Shown: positions 42,846 through 52,650, counted from the stretch's first letter. The stretch: DNA of 64,000 nt from Erysipelothrix sp. HDW6C (GCF_011299615.1 NZ_CP049861.1:1922001-1986000), one strand, 5' to 3'. A program made the numbers and translations. Notes: generated by a model from the letters alone, not told the origin.

Positions 42846-44642
42846 TTATTTAACGTCAATATAAACGATTTGTCTTGCCCAGTCAAGTTCAGGAGTAATG
42901 CTATCCAATCCTGTAACACGATCTAAAGCAATATCGAAGTATTGATTTGAATACAATGGCACTGAAGGAAGTAATTTATTCCAAACTTTAAAGTACTCAA
43001 CAACAGCTTTCGAGAATCCTTCACGGTCTTCTGGAGCACGATTTCTTAGGTTCATGATTGCTGCATCCAATTCTGGATCTGCAATATCACCCCAGTTTAA
43101 TCCTGATCCTACCCAATCTGAGTGATGTCCTGTGTAAGGGTCATAGATTGATGTAAATGATGTAGCAAGGTTAAATGCGTTGTAGTCGTTTTCGACACGG
43201 CCTTGCATGTAGTCACCAAGAGTTGAGAATTCACCTTGTTGAACGAAGTACTCAATACCAGCAGCTTTAGCATTTGGTACTAATTGTGAAACAACTAAGT
43301 CAGTAACAGCGTTCTTTTCAGAACCAAAGTGCTTGATAACAAGTTTTTCACCTTTGCTGTTGTAACGGAAGTAGTTTGTTGCTGCATCTGAATTTGCTTT
43401 TGCAGGATCAAATGCTGTAGTTCCGTCTGACTCAAATTTATAATCAGTTGTGTCAAGTAGTTCATTAGCTTTTGTTAGGTTGAATGTATATTGAATTAAA
43501 TCGTTGTCTAATTCATCTTTGTTTTCTTTGTAGAACCATTGTGATAATCCGAATGGAGCATTAACAACAACACCGTATCCACCAACAACCTTGCTGACGA
43601 ATTCGTTACGGTCTAGTAAGTATCCAATAGCTTGACGTACTTCAGTAATTTGTGTAGGTCCTTTGTTAGCTTTAAATTGGATCATACCGTATCCATTACG
43701 TGGGTATGAAATTAATTGGTAACCAGCTTCTTTTGAAGGTTCGATTACGCTTGATTCGATATTACCTGGTGATAAGTCAATTTCACCATTTCCTAATGCT
43801 TGAACTGTTACGTCACTTTCAACAAGTTTAATAACAACTTTACCGATTGAAGGTTTTTTGCCTTCGAAGTTTCCTGCATAGTTTTCGTTAGCAACTAATA
43901 CAGCTTGGTTATTTTCGTATGTTTCAAGAACATAAGGTCCAGCTGATACTGTTGGTTTGAAACGTTCTTTTTCAGAAACATTCTTAACTGCAGCAGCGAT
44001 TTCTTCTGCTGTGTTGTCAAAGCCATTTCCATCAGCGTTTAATTTTGCTTCAGGGAACCATACATGCATTGGTTCTGGTGAGACTGTTGCATATGATGTT
44101 TCGAAATAGTATGGTAAACGATCAGCAGCGATTGTTACTGAGAAATTTGAATCATCGATGTATTTTACACCTTCAAATTTATCTGCTTCGCCTTTTGAAT
44201 ATGCTTCGTATCCTACGAGGTCATATCCTGTGCTATCCATTTTAGCTTGCTCTAACCATCCAGCTTGACCGCGGAATAGAAGTGCGCCAACGTATGATTT
44301 AGCTGTAAGAGCTTCACCATCTGAGAATTTTAATCCCTCGTTGAGTGTAAATGTGTAAGTTTTGCTTCCGTCAGCGTTGTCTGTTGTTACCAATTGTTTA
44401 ACAACACTTTCGTCAAGTTTCAACTCAGCGGTTGTTGGGTCAACATAGAATGTGTCATACCCACTCATTAATTTTACTGCCCATTGGTCGTATGCATTGG
44501 TTCCGAAACCATTTACAAAGTCACCATTAAGTGAAGCAGGTGCAGCAACTGTTAATACCTTGTCTGCTGATGGTCCGCTTTTTGAACCACAGCCTGTAAG
44601 GACTAATAGAGCCGCTAGTAATACTACTGCGAATCTTTTCAT
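42846..44642 (-). CDS. oppA: Oligopeptide-binding lipoprotein OppA
   Basis: The 598-residue SBP_bac_5 (cluster C) binding protein has a signal peptide with lipobox LTGC (Cys18). The N-terminal domain includes TYTFTLNEGLKFSDGEALTA and the family segment VSAGPYVLETYENN. The C-terminal lobe follows. It delivers peptides to OppB/C. GGGAGGAG precedes the start. It has its own strong promoter and is first in the operon. Confidence 0.94.
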   Translation of the reverse strand: MKRFAVVLLAALLVLTGCGSKSGPSADKVLTVAAPASLNGDFVNGFGTNAYDQWAVKLMSGYDTFYVDPTTAELKLDESVVKQLVTTDNADGSKTYTFTLNEGLKFSDGEALTAKSYVGALLFRGQAGWLEQAKMDSTGYDLVGYEAYSKGEADKFEGVKYIDDSNFSVTIAADRLPYYFETSYATVSPEPMHVWFPEAKLNADGNGFDNTAEEIAAAVKNVSEKERFKPTVSAGPYVLETYENNQAVLVANENYAGNFEGKKPSIGKVVIKLVESDVTVQALGNGEIDLSPGNIESSVIEPSKEAGYQLISYPRNGYGMIQFKANKGPTQITEVRQAIGYLLDRNEFVSKVVGGYGVVVNAPFGLSQWFYKENKDELDNDLIQYTFNLTKANELLDTTDYKFESDGTTAFDPAKANSDAATNYFRYNSKGEKLVIKHFGSEKNAVTDLVVSQLVPNAKAAGIEYFVQQGEFSTLGDYMQGRVENDYNAFNLATSFTSIYDPYTGHHSDWVGSGLNWGDIADPELDAAIMNLRNRAPEDREGFSKAVVEYFKVWNKLLPSVPLYSNQYFDIALDRVTGLDSITPELDWARQIVYIDVK

Positions 44643-44694
44643 GAAAAATTCTCCTCCCTTGAAATAATACAGAGTGTTCTAACTGTATGTTGAT

Positions 44695-44722
44695 ATTATA
44701 AACTATACAGAAAGAATGTCAA
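44695..44722 (-). promoter_or_regulatory. Promoter of the opp operon
   Basis: A perfect TTGACA (44717-44722), 16 bp, and a perfect TATAAT (44695-44700) on the minus strand. Confidence 0.85.
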
Positions 44723-44745
44723 TGCTTCTTTCACATTTCTATCAT

Positions 44746-44760
44746 ATATTTCTGAAAATG
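44746..44760. promoter_or_regulatory. CodY-box-like site upstream of oppA
   Basis: ATATTTCTGAAAATG matches the CodY consensus AATTTTCWGAAAATT at 12 of 15 positions. It is 24 bases upstream of the opp -35. No codY gene is in the window, so presence of CodY is assumed. Confidence 0.5.
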
Positions 44761-44779
44761 TTTTCATAAATATGAAAAC
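44760..44779. promoter_or_regulatory. Inverted repeat between oppA and the S9 peptidase
   Basis: GTTTTCAT-aaat-ATGAAAAC is a perfect 8-bp-arm repeat next to the CodY-like site, in the shared control region. Confidence 0.55.
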
Positions 44780-44833
44780 AACGTCATTTCAGTTGCTTTT
44801 AAGTTACATTGAACTTCCACACACCTTTATTCG

Positions 44834-44842
44834 TGCTATAAT
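44834..44842 (+). promoter_or_regulatory. Extended -10 promoter of the S9 peptidase gene
   Basis: TGCTATAAT, 52 bases before the start codon. The -35 is weak. Confidence 0.5.
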
Positions 44843-44893
44843 ATTTTAGAATAAGAAAGGAATGCATAGTATCTTTTATGCATAGGTTACACC

Positions 44894-46849
44894 ATGAATA
44901 AACTAGAATTAGACGATTTTACTGGCTATAATGCAGTTTCATCGTTAACTGCAAGCCCAAACAGAATCCGTTTCGCATTTGTTCGTTCCGAAATTAATGT
45001 GGATGAAAACAAATATAAGCATCATCTTTATATTAACGATATGGGTATTGTGAAGAGAGTCTATAGTTTTGAGAATTCAATGCAATTTTACTGGGAGACC
45101 GATGAAACACTTTTGATTAACACCTCTTCAAGTGAAAATCAGAAAAAGTCTGAAACAACATTTTCAAGACTTTTCATTGCGAACGGTGAGTTCGAAGTCG
45201 CATATACTTTCCCAATTCCTGTTGGGGGTCTCAAAGTCATTAACGCGGATACACTCATCATCTCCACAAACTTAAGTGTCGCTGATCACGTGTTATTCAA
45301 TAAGGATGAACGCCAAGCTTATCTTGATCAAGCTGCAAAAGAGACTTTCTTTGAAGTCTTTGATGAAGTTCCCTTTTACTTCAATGGTGGTGGCTTCACA
45401 AAAGGGAAGCGTTCGCAATCCTTTGTGTATGCAATTTCAACTGAAACGTTTGAACCACTCGCTGCTCAAAATGAAGACATTTCGCTCGTCCATTATAATA
45501 AGGATACAAATCGTGCATATTTCGTGTTTCAAGCAATCGTTGGAACCCCGCAATTCTTCGATGATGTGAAGTGCTACGATTTTAATACACAGACGTTAAC
45601 AACGCTGTACGAAAATACGTCAATGAGTATCTCAAAATTATTCGCACTTGAAGATACTGTTTATGTTTTTGCCAATGATATGGTGGATTATGGTATCAAT
45701 CAAAACAGCGATGTCTACCGTCTTGTAGATGGTTCCTTAGAAAAGGTCTGTGATTTTGGTCTCAGTGCCAATAATTCGGTTGGTAGTGATGTTCGATACG
45801 GTGGCTATCCGACTGCAGATACTTTTAACGGTGTCCACTACTTCGTAGGGACTTATCGTAATCGCAGTATTCTCTACACGTTTAATGGTAGCGACATTAA
45901 AGAAGTCTTTAGCAAAGCAGGCAGTTTGGATGCATGGATCTATTGCAACGACGCATTCTATGGTATCGGACTCTTCGATAATGCCCTGCAAGAAGTTTAC
46001 AAATTGAATATCGACTCTGGTGATGCTACACCAATCACAGCATTCAATACAAAGGTACTGGATGGTAAGTATATCGCGAAACCAAATCATCATGAATTTA
46101 TTCGCGATGGCATCGCGATGGATGGATGGGTTCTCCTGCCAGAAGGGTATTCAGAAGACAACACTTACCCTGCAATTTTAGATATCCATGGTGGTCCTAA
46201 GACAATTTATAATGAATCTTTCTACCATGAGATGCAAGTATGGGCAAACCTTGGCTATATCGTTTTCTTTGCAAACCCACGTGGGAGCGATGTCTATGGG
46301 AATGATTTCATGGATATCCGTGGAAAATATGGAACCGTTGATTTTGAAGATTTGATGGCATTTACAGATATTGTTCTTGATCACTACGCAATTGACGCAA
46401 GTCGTGTGGGCGTAACAGGCGGTTCATACGGTGGATTTATGACCAATTGGATCGTTAGCCACACCGACCGTTTCCGAGCTGCTGCGACACAACGTAGTAT
46501 CTCAAACTGGATTTCATTCTACGGAACTGCCGATATCGGCCTCTATTTCGCCAACGATCAAACCGGCGCAACACCTTATGATGGCATTGAGCGCATGTGG
46601 GAACAATCACCACTCAAGCATGCAAACAACATTAAGACACCGTTACTCTTTATCCACTCCGATGAAGATTATCGATGTCCAATAGAACAAGCAATGCAAC
46701 TCTACAGTATCGTTCGCAATAACGGTGTTGAAACACGATTCCTTTGGGTTCGTGGGGAAAACCATGATTTATCACGAAGTGGTCGCCCCCAAGCACGTCT
46801 CAAGCGACTTCAAGAAATTACCAATTGGTTTGAAGCACATCTCAAATAA
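44894..46849 (+). CDS. S9 family oligopeptidase (acylaminoacyl/dipeptidyl peptidase-like)
   Basis: The 651-residue protein has an N-terminal beta-propeller-like region (about 1-390) and a C-terminal alpha/beta hydrolase. The nucleophile lies in TGGSYGGFMTNW, Asp in SDEDYRCP and His in GENHDLSRSGRP. There is no signal peptide, so it is cytoplasmic. It probably trims peptides imported by the divergent Opp system. AGG is the only ribosome-binding hint before the ATG at 44894. Confidence 0.9.
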   Translation: MNKLELDDFTGYNAVSSLTASPNRIRFAFVRSEINVDENKYKHHLYINDMGIVKRVYSFENSMQFYWETDETLLINTSSSENQKKSETTFSRLFIANGEFEVAYTFPIPVGGLKVINADTLIISTNLSVADHVLFNKDERQAYLDQAAKETFFEVFDEVPFYFNGGGFTKGKRSQSFVYAISTETFEPLAAQNEDISLVHYNKDTNRAYFVFQAIVGTPQFFDDVKCYDFNTQTLTTLYENTSMSISKLFALEDTVYVFANDMVDYGINQNSDVYRLVDGSLEKVCDFGLSANNSVGSDVRYGGYPTADTFNGVHYFVGTYRNRSILYTFNGSDIKEVFSKAGSLDAWIYCNDAFYGIGLFDNALQEVYKLNIDSGDATPITAFNTKVLDGKYIAKPNHHEFIRDGIAMDGWVLLPEGYSEDNTYPAILDIHGGPKTIYNESFYHEMQVWANLGYIVFFANPRGSDVYGNDFMDIRGKYGTVDFEDLMAFTDIVLDHYAIDASRVGVTGGSYGGFMTNWIVSHTDRFRAAATQRSISNWISFYGTADIGLYFANDQTGATPYDGIERMWEQSPLKHANNIKTPLLFIHSDEDYRCPIEQAMQLYSIVRNNGVETRFLWVRGENHDLSRSGRPQARLKRLQEITNWFEAHLK

Positions 46850-46859
46850 TTACAAACAA

Positions 46860-46887
46860 GGCTATAGCACTCTGTGCTATAGCCTTT
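46860..46887. terminator. Hairpin ending the S9 gene and the small membrane protein gene
   Basis: GGCTATAGCAC-tct-GTGCTATAGCC, with a T-rich 3' flank on each strand, between converging genes. Confidence 0.8.
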
Positions 46888-47296
46888 ATGGTAGATAATC
46901 AAAATATGGAGCATTCTGTTTCTTGCCACGACGATAGCCAAGTACAATTTGAATACAACCAATTGCAAAGAATATAAGATGAAGTATTGCAATTGAGCGC
47001 AACATAATGCATTGTACAACAATCCATACTACTAGAATCCCTCCCATGGCGATATCACCGTAAGGGATAAGCATTGGATATTTATACCCAATCCAAGCAA
47101 CAGCAAGGTTTCCGATTCCAAGAACAGCAACAAGAAAAAGCCCAGGAATCAAAAAGTCTTGGAATGGACTGTATTTGAGAAGTTCCAGGGGAACGCCCAT
47201 ATTTGAACCCGTAGGATCAATCACAACCGCCATACCCCCAGCAATCGCACCCACACCAACCAACACATGTAAGATTAAACTTCCTTTAGTTTTCAT
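46886..47296 (-). CDS. Four-TM membrane protein of unknown function
   Basis: The 136-residue protein has about four hydrophobic segments (roughly 8-26, 45-70, 80-100, 103-122) and a basic C-terminal tail. I recognise no named family, although the size and topology resemble small conserved membrane proteins of Firmicutes. GGGGATAAACG precedes the ATG. It converges with the S9 peptidase gene. Confidence 0.7.
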   Translation of the reverse strand: MKTKGSLILHVLVGVGAIAGGMAVVIDPTGSNMGVPLELLKYSPFQDFLIPGLFLVAVLGIGNLAVAWIGYKYPMLIPYGDIAMGGILVVWIVVQCIMLRSIAILHLIFFAIGCIQIVLGYRRGKKQNAPYFDYLP

Positions 47297-47340
47297 CGTT
47301 TATCCCCAATCACTTTATATGTGAATTATAAATCAACCAA

Positions 47341-47368
47341 AAAGAAAAAGCACTAATTTTTTAGTGCT
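47341..47368 (-). terminator. Terminator of the afu/yes-type operon
   Basis: AGCACTAA-aaaa-TTAGTGCT followed by T-rich sequence on the minus strand. Confidence 0.8.
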
Positions 47369-47372
47369 CTTG

Positions 47373-48149
47373 TTAATGTTGTTCTTTGAAATGATTGGGT
47401 GACATACCAAAGTACTTCTTAAAGACAATGCTAAAGTAACGCTGATCCTTATATCCAACTGCATTTGCGACCTCATAAATTTTAACGCTTGGATCCATAA
47501 GGAGCTCACAGGCAATCTTCATCCGATATACTGTCAGATATTCATGAAAGCTATAATTAGTCTCATTGCGAAACAATCGACTGAGGTAGCTTTCAGATAC
47601 CTGTAAATACTCTGCGACACTCCCTACCGTAAGATCTTGTGCATAATTAGTGCGAATGTAGTCAATGACACGTTGAATGTTATCATGCTTACTCCGATCA
47701 CTTTTGGAAAGATAACGATTAACAGTACCAATCAAATCATCACGACTTACTTTGGATTCGTTTTTTAGAACCTTCATTCGCTCAACTTGCGTCTTTGCAT
47801 TTTCGATTGCTTCTTTTAAAGACTCATCCGTGAATGGTTTGAGCAAATAATCAACTGCACCCAATTGCAACGCCCGCTTCGCAAAAGAAAACTCACTAAA
47901 CGCAGATAATATAATGAAAACTATGTCCTGTTCCTCAGATAGTTGCTCAATCATCTCAAGTCCATCCATTATTGGCATTTTGATATCGGTAATAATAATG
48001 TCTGGGCGTAATCGCACTGCCAAATCATACCCATCTTTTCCATTGCTTGCTGCACCAATGATTTCAACATTCATTGCTTCCCAAGGCGTTGTCATAATAA
48101 GACCTTGACGCGCAAACAATTCATCTTCAACAATCAGCGCTCTAAACAT
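47373..48149 (-). CDS. YesN-type response regulator (REC plus AraC helix-turn-helix)
   Basis: The 258-residue protein has an N-terminal receiver with the phosphoacceptor Asp in IIITDIKMPIMDG and a Lys in LLKPFTDE. The C-terminal AraC domain has two helix-turn-helix units (NYAQDLTVGSVAEYL and VANAVGYKDQRYFSIVFKK). It overlaps the kinase gene by eight bases. As the last gene of the importer operon it probably activates that operon when the exported-domain kinase senses the substrate. Confidence 0.92.
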   Translation of the reverse strand: MFRALIVEDELFARQGLIMTTPWEAMNVEIIGAASNGKDGYDLAVRLRPDIIITDIKMPIMDGLEMIEQLSEEQDIVFIILSAFSEFSFAKRALQLGAVDYLLKPFTDESLKEAIENAKTQVERMKVLKNESKVSRDDLIGTVNRYLSKSDRSKHDNIQRVIDYIRTNYAQDLTVGSVAEYLQVSESYLSRLFRNETNYSFHEYLTVYRMKIACELLMDPSVKIYEVANAVGYKDQRYFSIVFKKYFGMSPNHFKEQH

Positions 48150-49869
48150 TGGATATCTCCTTTATCTTATCGAGTGGTAATTCAATATAAACCACTGTAC
48201 CGATTCCTTTCTTACTTTCCCATTTTAATCCATACGATTCACCAAAATGCAATTGAATTCTTTGGTGAACATTGAGTAAACCAATACTGTCCTTATTCCT
48301 GAGTTCAGCAAACTCAACATCACTTCCCAATCCATCATCAGCGATGGATATGTAAAGGAGTTCGTCATCCGACCAAACATTGATTTCGATTGTTCCATGA
48401 CCTCCCAACGGTTCGATTCCATGAACAGTCGCATTTTCGACCAACGGTTGCATAATAAGTTTGGGAATTTGATAGTTCAACGTCGTTGGCTGAATTGCAG
48501 ATACATATTGTAGGGTCTTGCCATAACGGAATTGTTGTAGATGAATGTAACTCTCAATAAATCGGAGTTCCTCTTCGACACTGACAAAGGCATTTGTATT
48601 CATACTCTCTTTTAAGAGTACACTCAATTCCGTAACCATCTCAGCAATACTATCGACGCCATTGAGCTTTGCCTGCCATTTAATTGAATCCAATGTATTG
48701 TTGAGAAAGTGAGGGTTTATTTGTGACATCAGTGCTTTGATTTCAGCAAAACGAAGGGATTCTTGTTTGCGCTTATCTTGTTCGTGATATTCCTCACTAC
48801 GCGCAATCAAATCATCAAACTGATTGTTAAGTTCATAAATTTCATCGACACTTATGGCAACTTCAGGATGATTTTCTTGTGGTCGATACCCACGCATCTT
48901 CTCAACAAGTTCCAATAAGGGTTGTGTAAAGTGACGTGTTGTGAGATAACCGATCACCGCAACAATCAATGTTGTAATTGAAATCATAATTATGATGGTC
49001 GTAGACATATCTTGAACTTGGTCCTTCAGCATTTCATTGGGAACAAGACCATAGATTTTAATACCATGGTTTTGATTTGTACGATCGACCATTGTCATTT
49101 GATCCAAACTTGTTTTGATTTCTTGAGAGTCATCGATAACAAGCTGATCGTACTTAAACACATTATTGAGAAACCCAATCGGACTATGGAAGACCGAGTC
49201 ATTATATATGATCATGTCAATATCAGACGTTATAATGAACTGAATGTACCCGAAAGATGTTCCTTTCACCGACATCAAGATATCTTGCAAGAATTCTGTC
49301 GATATATCGAGGATGAGATAAGCTTCTTTCTGTCCATGTTGTTGCAGACGGTAAACAATCGAGTAAGAATTAATGAAGCGTTCGTTTTCATTCTGCATGT
49401 TTGGATAAAATGTTGCACGGTCACTACTATCTGCGGCATGAAAAATCCCCCACCGACGGTAACGTGGCAACTCATACAATGATGGGAGTGCACTTGTCCC
49501 AATCGCCTGGCCAGCATCGGTAATGAGATACATATTTTGCATCGCTTCATTCCCACGCATGTACTGATACATTGTTTTCAAAATGGTCGATTGATCGTCT
49601 TGTGTAAGTGTGTCTTTTGAAAAGTCAATTTCTCCAATCAAAGTACGGCTGACACTCTCAATATCCACAATTTGTGTCGATATTGTCGTATCCAACAATT
49701 CATCTGCGGAACGAACTATTTCATTCAAACGATCATTGAGACTCGTTTGTGTTGTTGTCCTTAGAAAGTAGACAGAAAAAACACCCAATAACAAGAGCGG
49801 TATAATTGAAGTTAAGAGGATTAAAATCGTTAACTTTTCTTTTACACTACGATGTCTGGGTGTTTTCAT
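48142..49869 (-). CDS. YesM-type sensor histidine kinase
   Basis: The 575-residue protein has TM1 at about 13-33, an extracytoplasmic sensor region of about 250 residues (Cache-like in length), TM2 at about 293-312, a HAMP linker and a His_kinase domain. The phosphoacceptor is in QINPHFLNNTLDS, and the ATP site is VENATVHGI and ADDGLG. It pairs with the AraC-type regulator downstream. Located eight bases after the permease gene. Confidence 0.92.
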   Translation of the reverse strand: MKTPRHRSVKEKLTILILLTSIIPLLLLGVFSVYFLRTTTQTSLNDRLNEIVRSADELLDTTISTQIVDIESVSRTLIGEIDFSKDTLTQDDQSTILKTMYQYMRGNEAMQNMYLITDAGQAIGTSALPSLYELPRYRRWGIFHAADSSDRATFYPNMQNENERFINSYSIVYRLQQHGQKEAYLILDISTEFLQDILMSVKGTSFGYIQFIITSDIDMIIYNDSVFHSPIGFLNNVFKYDQLVIDDSQEIKTSLDQMTMVDRTNQNHGIKIYGLVPNEMLKDQVQDMSTTIIIMISITTLIVAVIGYLTTRHFTQPLLELVEKMRGYRPQENHPEVAISVDEIYELNNQFDDLIARSEEYHEQDKRKQESLRFAEIKALMSQINPHFLNNTLDSIKWQAKLNGVDSIAEMVTELSVLLKESMNTNAFVSVEEELRFIESYIHLQQFRYGKTLQYVSAIQPTTLNYQIPKLIMQPLVENATVHGIEPLGGHGTIEINVWSDDELLYISIADDGLGSDVEFAELRNKDSIGLLNVHQRIQLHFGESYGLKWESKKGIGTVVYIELPLDKIKEISNV

Positions 49870-49877
49870 ACAATCTC

Positions 49878-51551
49878 CTATACGACTGAAACTTTTCCCT
49901 TACTGATAATACTAAAAATTGCAAAGGAAATAATAGTTGCGACAGTTAAGATACTTGCCAATGCTGCAGCAGTACCAAAGCTTGCTCGTACAACTTCAGT
50001 ATAAATGGCGACCGATATTGTCGCGGTCTTACCAGTATACAACATAATACTTGAACTTAACTCATTAATGGTACTGATCCATGAAAGAATCGCTCCTGAG
50101 ATAATTCCCGGCAGCATGAGTCGTGCCGTGACTTTAAAGAACGAACGCATCGGTGAAACTCCAAGATTGATGGATGCTTCTTCGACACTTTGATCGACTT
50201 GCTGGAGCATCGCGCTCGACGATCGTACCGTATATGGCATCTTTCGAATGACATAGGCGATAATCATAATCGCCGGCGTTCCAACAAGAACAAGCGGCCC
50301 TTGCTTAAATGCAAGCATCAAACCGATACCAAGAACTGCTCCTGGAATAACATAGGGGAACATAACCAAGATATCAAGAAGGTCGGAAGATTTTGAGCGA
50401 CGTTTTGTTGTTAGATAAGCAATGATGATTCCTATTACAATTATAACAACAATTGCAATTGATGAGAATATAAAGGTGTTGCTAATATTTCGACCAAGTT
50501 TATAGAATATGGTCTTGTAGCTATCCAAGCTAAACCCACTGACAAACATCGGTCCACTTGTTTTCATGAACGACGTGAATACAACTACAATTTGCGGTAG
50601 GAAGGTAACAATAGCAACAAAGAACGTTAAGAGTGTCATCAACACACGGGGAACGGAACGCAATTTCTCTACCTTTGGTGGTCGCAGTGTACTCATTGAG
50701 TACTGTTTCTTTGCAACCACACGTTTTTGATAGAGCAAGACCGTAAGGGAGCATGCAACAACAATAATGCTAAGTGCAGCGGCTAGCCCTGGGTTCCCTG
50801 ACATCTCACCCATAAACTCTTCATAGACAAGAACCGGGAGTACCTTGTACCCTTCACCAATTAACATTGGGGTTCCAAAGTCAGCGAGACTCGACATGAA
50901 TACCATGACAGCACCAGCAGCAATTGTTGGTAAAATCACTGGGAATGTAACCGTCATAATACGACGCCATTTACTCATTCCAAGGTTTTCAGCTGCTTCC
51001 TCTAAAGAACTGTCAATTCCCTCAAGCGCTCCTTTAACATAAAGGTATACATAGGGATAAAGTTTCAGTGTGAAAACTAAAATAATACCAAAATATCCAT
51101 AGATTGAGGGTGTATGAATGCCAATATTTGCGAGGAAGTTTGTAATGACACCATTTCGTCCCAGCAACATAATCCATGAATAGGCACCAATAAATGGTGG
51201 CGACATGAGCGACATCACAATCATGACATTAACAATTCGTTTTCCCCATACATTGTATCGTGTTGTAATGTAGGCTAAGGGAACACCAATCAACACCGAT
51301 GAAATGGTAGTAACTACCGCAACATTCAGCGAACGGAATAATGTCTGATAGTAATACTTATAAGTGAAGAATGTTTGGAAGTTCTCCATTGTAAATTTAC
51401 CATCAACATCCATAAAGCTTCGGATGAATAAGGAGCCAAAAGGATAAATTAGAAATAAGAAGAAAATCGCAAAGATGAGAATCTTCGATACACTCCAAAA
51501 ATCTGGTTTCTTAAACATGGGTTTAATCTTTTGATCGAGCCAGTTAGACAT
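49878..51551 (-). CDS. Fbp/Afu-type ABC importer permease (two fused BPD domains)
   Basis: The 557-residue permease has about 12 TM helices in two homologous halves, each with a BPD coupling motif (EEAAENLGMSKWRR near 190 and EEASINLGVSPMRS near 455). This fused form is normal for FbpB/AfuB. It overlaps the ATPase gene by eight bases. It imports the ligand of the binding lipoprotein below. Confidence 0.9.
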   Translation of the reverse strand: MSNWLDQKIKPMFKKPDFWSVSKILIFAIFFLFLIYPFGSLFIRSFMDVDGKFTMENFQTFFTYKYYYQTLFRSLNVAVVTTISSVLIGVPLAYITTRYNVWGKRIVNVMIVMSLMSPPFIGAYSWIMLLGRNGVITNFLANIGIHTPSIYGYFGIILVFTLKLYPYVYLYVKGALEGIDSSLEEAAENLGMSKWRRIMTVTFPVILPTIAAGAVMVFMSSLADFGTPMLIGEGYKVLPVLVYEEFMGEMSGNPGLAAALSIIVVACSLTVLLYQKRVVAKKQYSMSTLRPPKVEKLRSVPRVLMTLLTFFVAIVTFLPQIVVVFTSFMKTSGPMFVSGFSLDSYKTIFYKLGRNISNTFIFSSIAIVVIIVIGIIIAYLTTKRRSKSSDLLDILVMFPYVIPGAVLGIGLMLAFKQGPLVLVGTPAIMIIAYVIRKMPYTVRSSSAMLQQVDQSVEEASINLGVSPMRSFFKVTARLMLPGIISGAILSWISTINELSSSIMLYTGKTATISVAIYTEVVRASFGTAAALASILTVATIISFAIFSIISKGKVSVV

Positions 51552-52602
51552 TGAGGTTCACCGTCCCTTCCAGGTCGTAGATATTAACCTTATCAGCCAA
51601 CAAGTTTAACATCACCGGACCATGAGGACGAATTTGGTTGTTTACCTGTGTGTATTCGTTTACTTCAACAACCTGTCCATTTTCAAGTTCTACTTCGTAA
51701 CTTACAAAATCGCCAAGGAATGTTGATAATGTAATCACTCCTTTGATGCCTTCATCTGCGAAAATAAATTGTTCTGGTCGAATCGATACCAATACTTCAT
51801 CGCCACGGTTGGCAGCATTCAATTTCGGGAACACAGTATCCCCGATAATGATTGATTCATTATTGACTGCAACCCCTTTTATGAAGTTTGAGGTTCCAAT
51901 GAAATTGGATACAAAGCGATTGGCTGGAACTTTGTAGATACGATCGGGTTCATCAACTTGCATAACATGTCCTTTATTCATAACAGCTATGCGGTCAGAA
52001 ATTGCCAACGCTTCTTCTTGATCATGTGTAACATAGATAGTCGTGATGTTTAACTGACGTTGCAGTTTCTTAATGATCGTACGCATCTGCACACGAAGTT
52101 TAGCATCAAGATTTGATAGGGGTTCATCCATCAGGAGAATCTTAGGTTCAATGACAATTGCGCGCGCAAGCGCAACACGTTGTTGTTGTCCCCCCGATAG
52201 TGCTGCAGGCATGCGATCTTTAAGATCCGCAATTTGTACAGTTTCCAAAGCATTCATAATACGATCATGGGCTTCTTCTTTGGGAACTTTTCGTGCCTTA
52301 AGACCATATCCCACATTATCATAAATACTCAAGTGCGGAAAAACAGCATAGTTTTGGAATACCATTCCAATGTCGCGCTTATGGGCTGGAAGGTTGTTGA
52401 TGCGTACACCACCAAAATCAATATCGCCACCTTCGATCGAGTTAAACCCTGCAATCATGCGCAACAACGTTGTTTTACCACAACCAGAAGGTCCAAGTAA
52501 TGTAAAGAACTCCCCTTCTTTAATGGATAACGATACATCATCAATTGCTTTGAAATCCCCATACATTTTGGTCACATTTTTAATATCTACATTAACACTC
52601 AT
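51544..52602 (-). CDS. Fbp/Afu-type ABC importer ATPase
   Basis: The 352-residue ATPase has Walker A GPSGCGKTT, Q-loop FQNYAVFPH, signature LSGGQQQRVA, Walker B LLMDEPLSNLD and H-loop THD. A TOBE regulatory domain follows the core (about 240-345). This CUT1/FbpC architecture is shared by iron, sugar-phosphate, thiamine and polyamine importers, so the ATPase alone does not set substrate. AGGAGAGTAATT precedes the ATG. Confidence 0.93.
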   Translation of the reverse strand: MSVNVDIKNVTKMYGDFKAIDDVSLSIKEGEFFTLLGPSGCGKTTLLRMIAGFNSIEGGDIDFGGVRINNLPAHKRDIGMVFQNYAVFPHLSIYDNVGYGLKARKVPKEEAHDRIMNALETVQIADLKDRMPAALSGGQQQRVALARAIVIEPKILLMDEPLSNLDAKLRVQMRTIIKKLQRQLNITTIYVTHDQEEALAISDRIAVMNKGHVMQVDEPDRIYKVPANRFVSNFIGTSNFIKGVAVNNESIIIGDTVFPKLNAANRGDEVLVSIRPEQFIFADEGIKGVITLSTFLGDFVSYEVELENGQVVEVNEYTQVNNQIRPHGPVMLNLLADKVNIYDLEGTVNLNV

Positions 52603-52623
52603 AATTACTCTCCTTTAATTAAG

Positions 52624-52646
52624 AAAAAGAGGGAAGCCCTCTTTTT
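52624..52646 (-). terminator. Attenuator-like hairpin between the binding-protein and ATPase genes
   Basis: AAAAAGAGGG-ctt-CCCTCTTTTT is a perfect 10-bp stem with a T run in its 3' arm. It should end most transcripts after the binding protein and give it higher expression than the rest of the operon. Confidence 0.8.
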
Positions 52647-52650
52647 CGTG

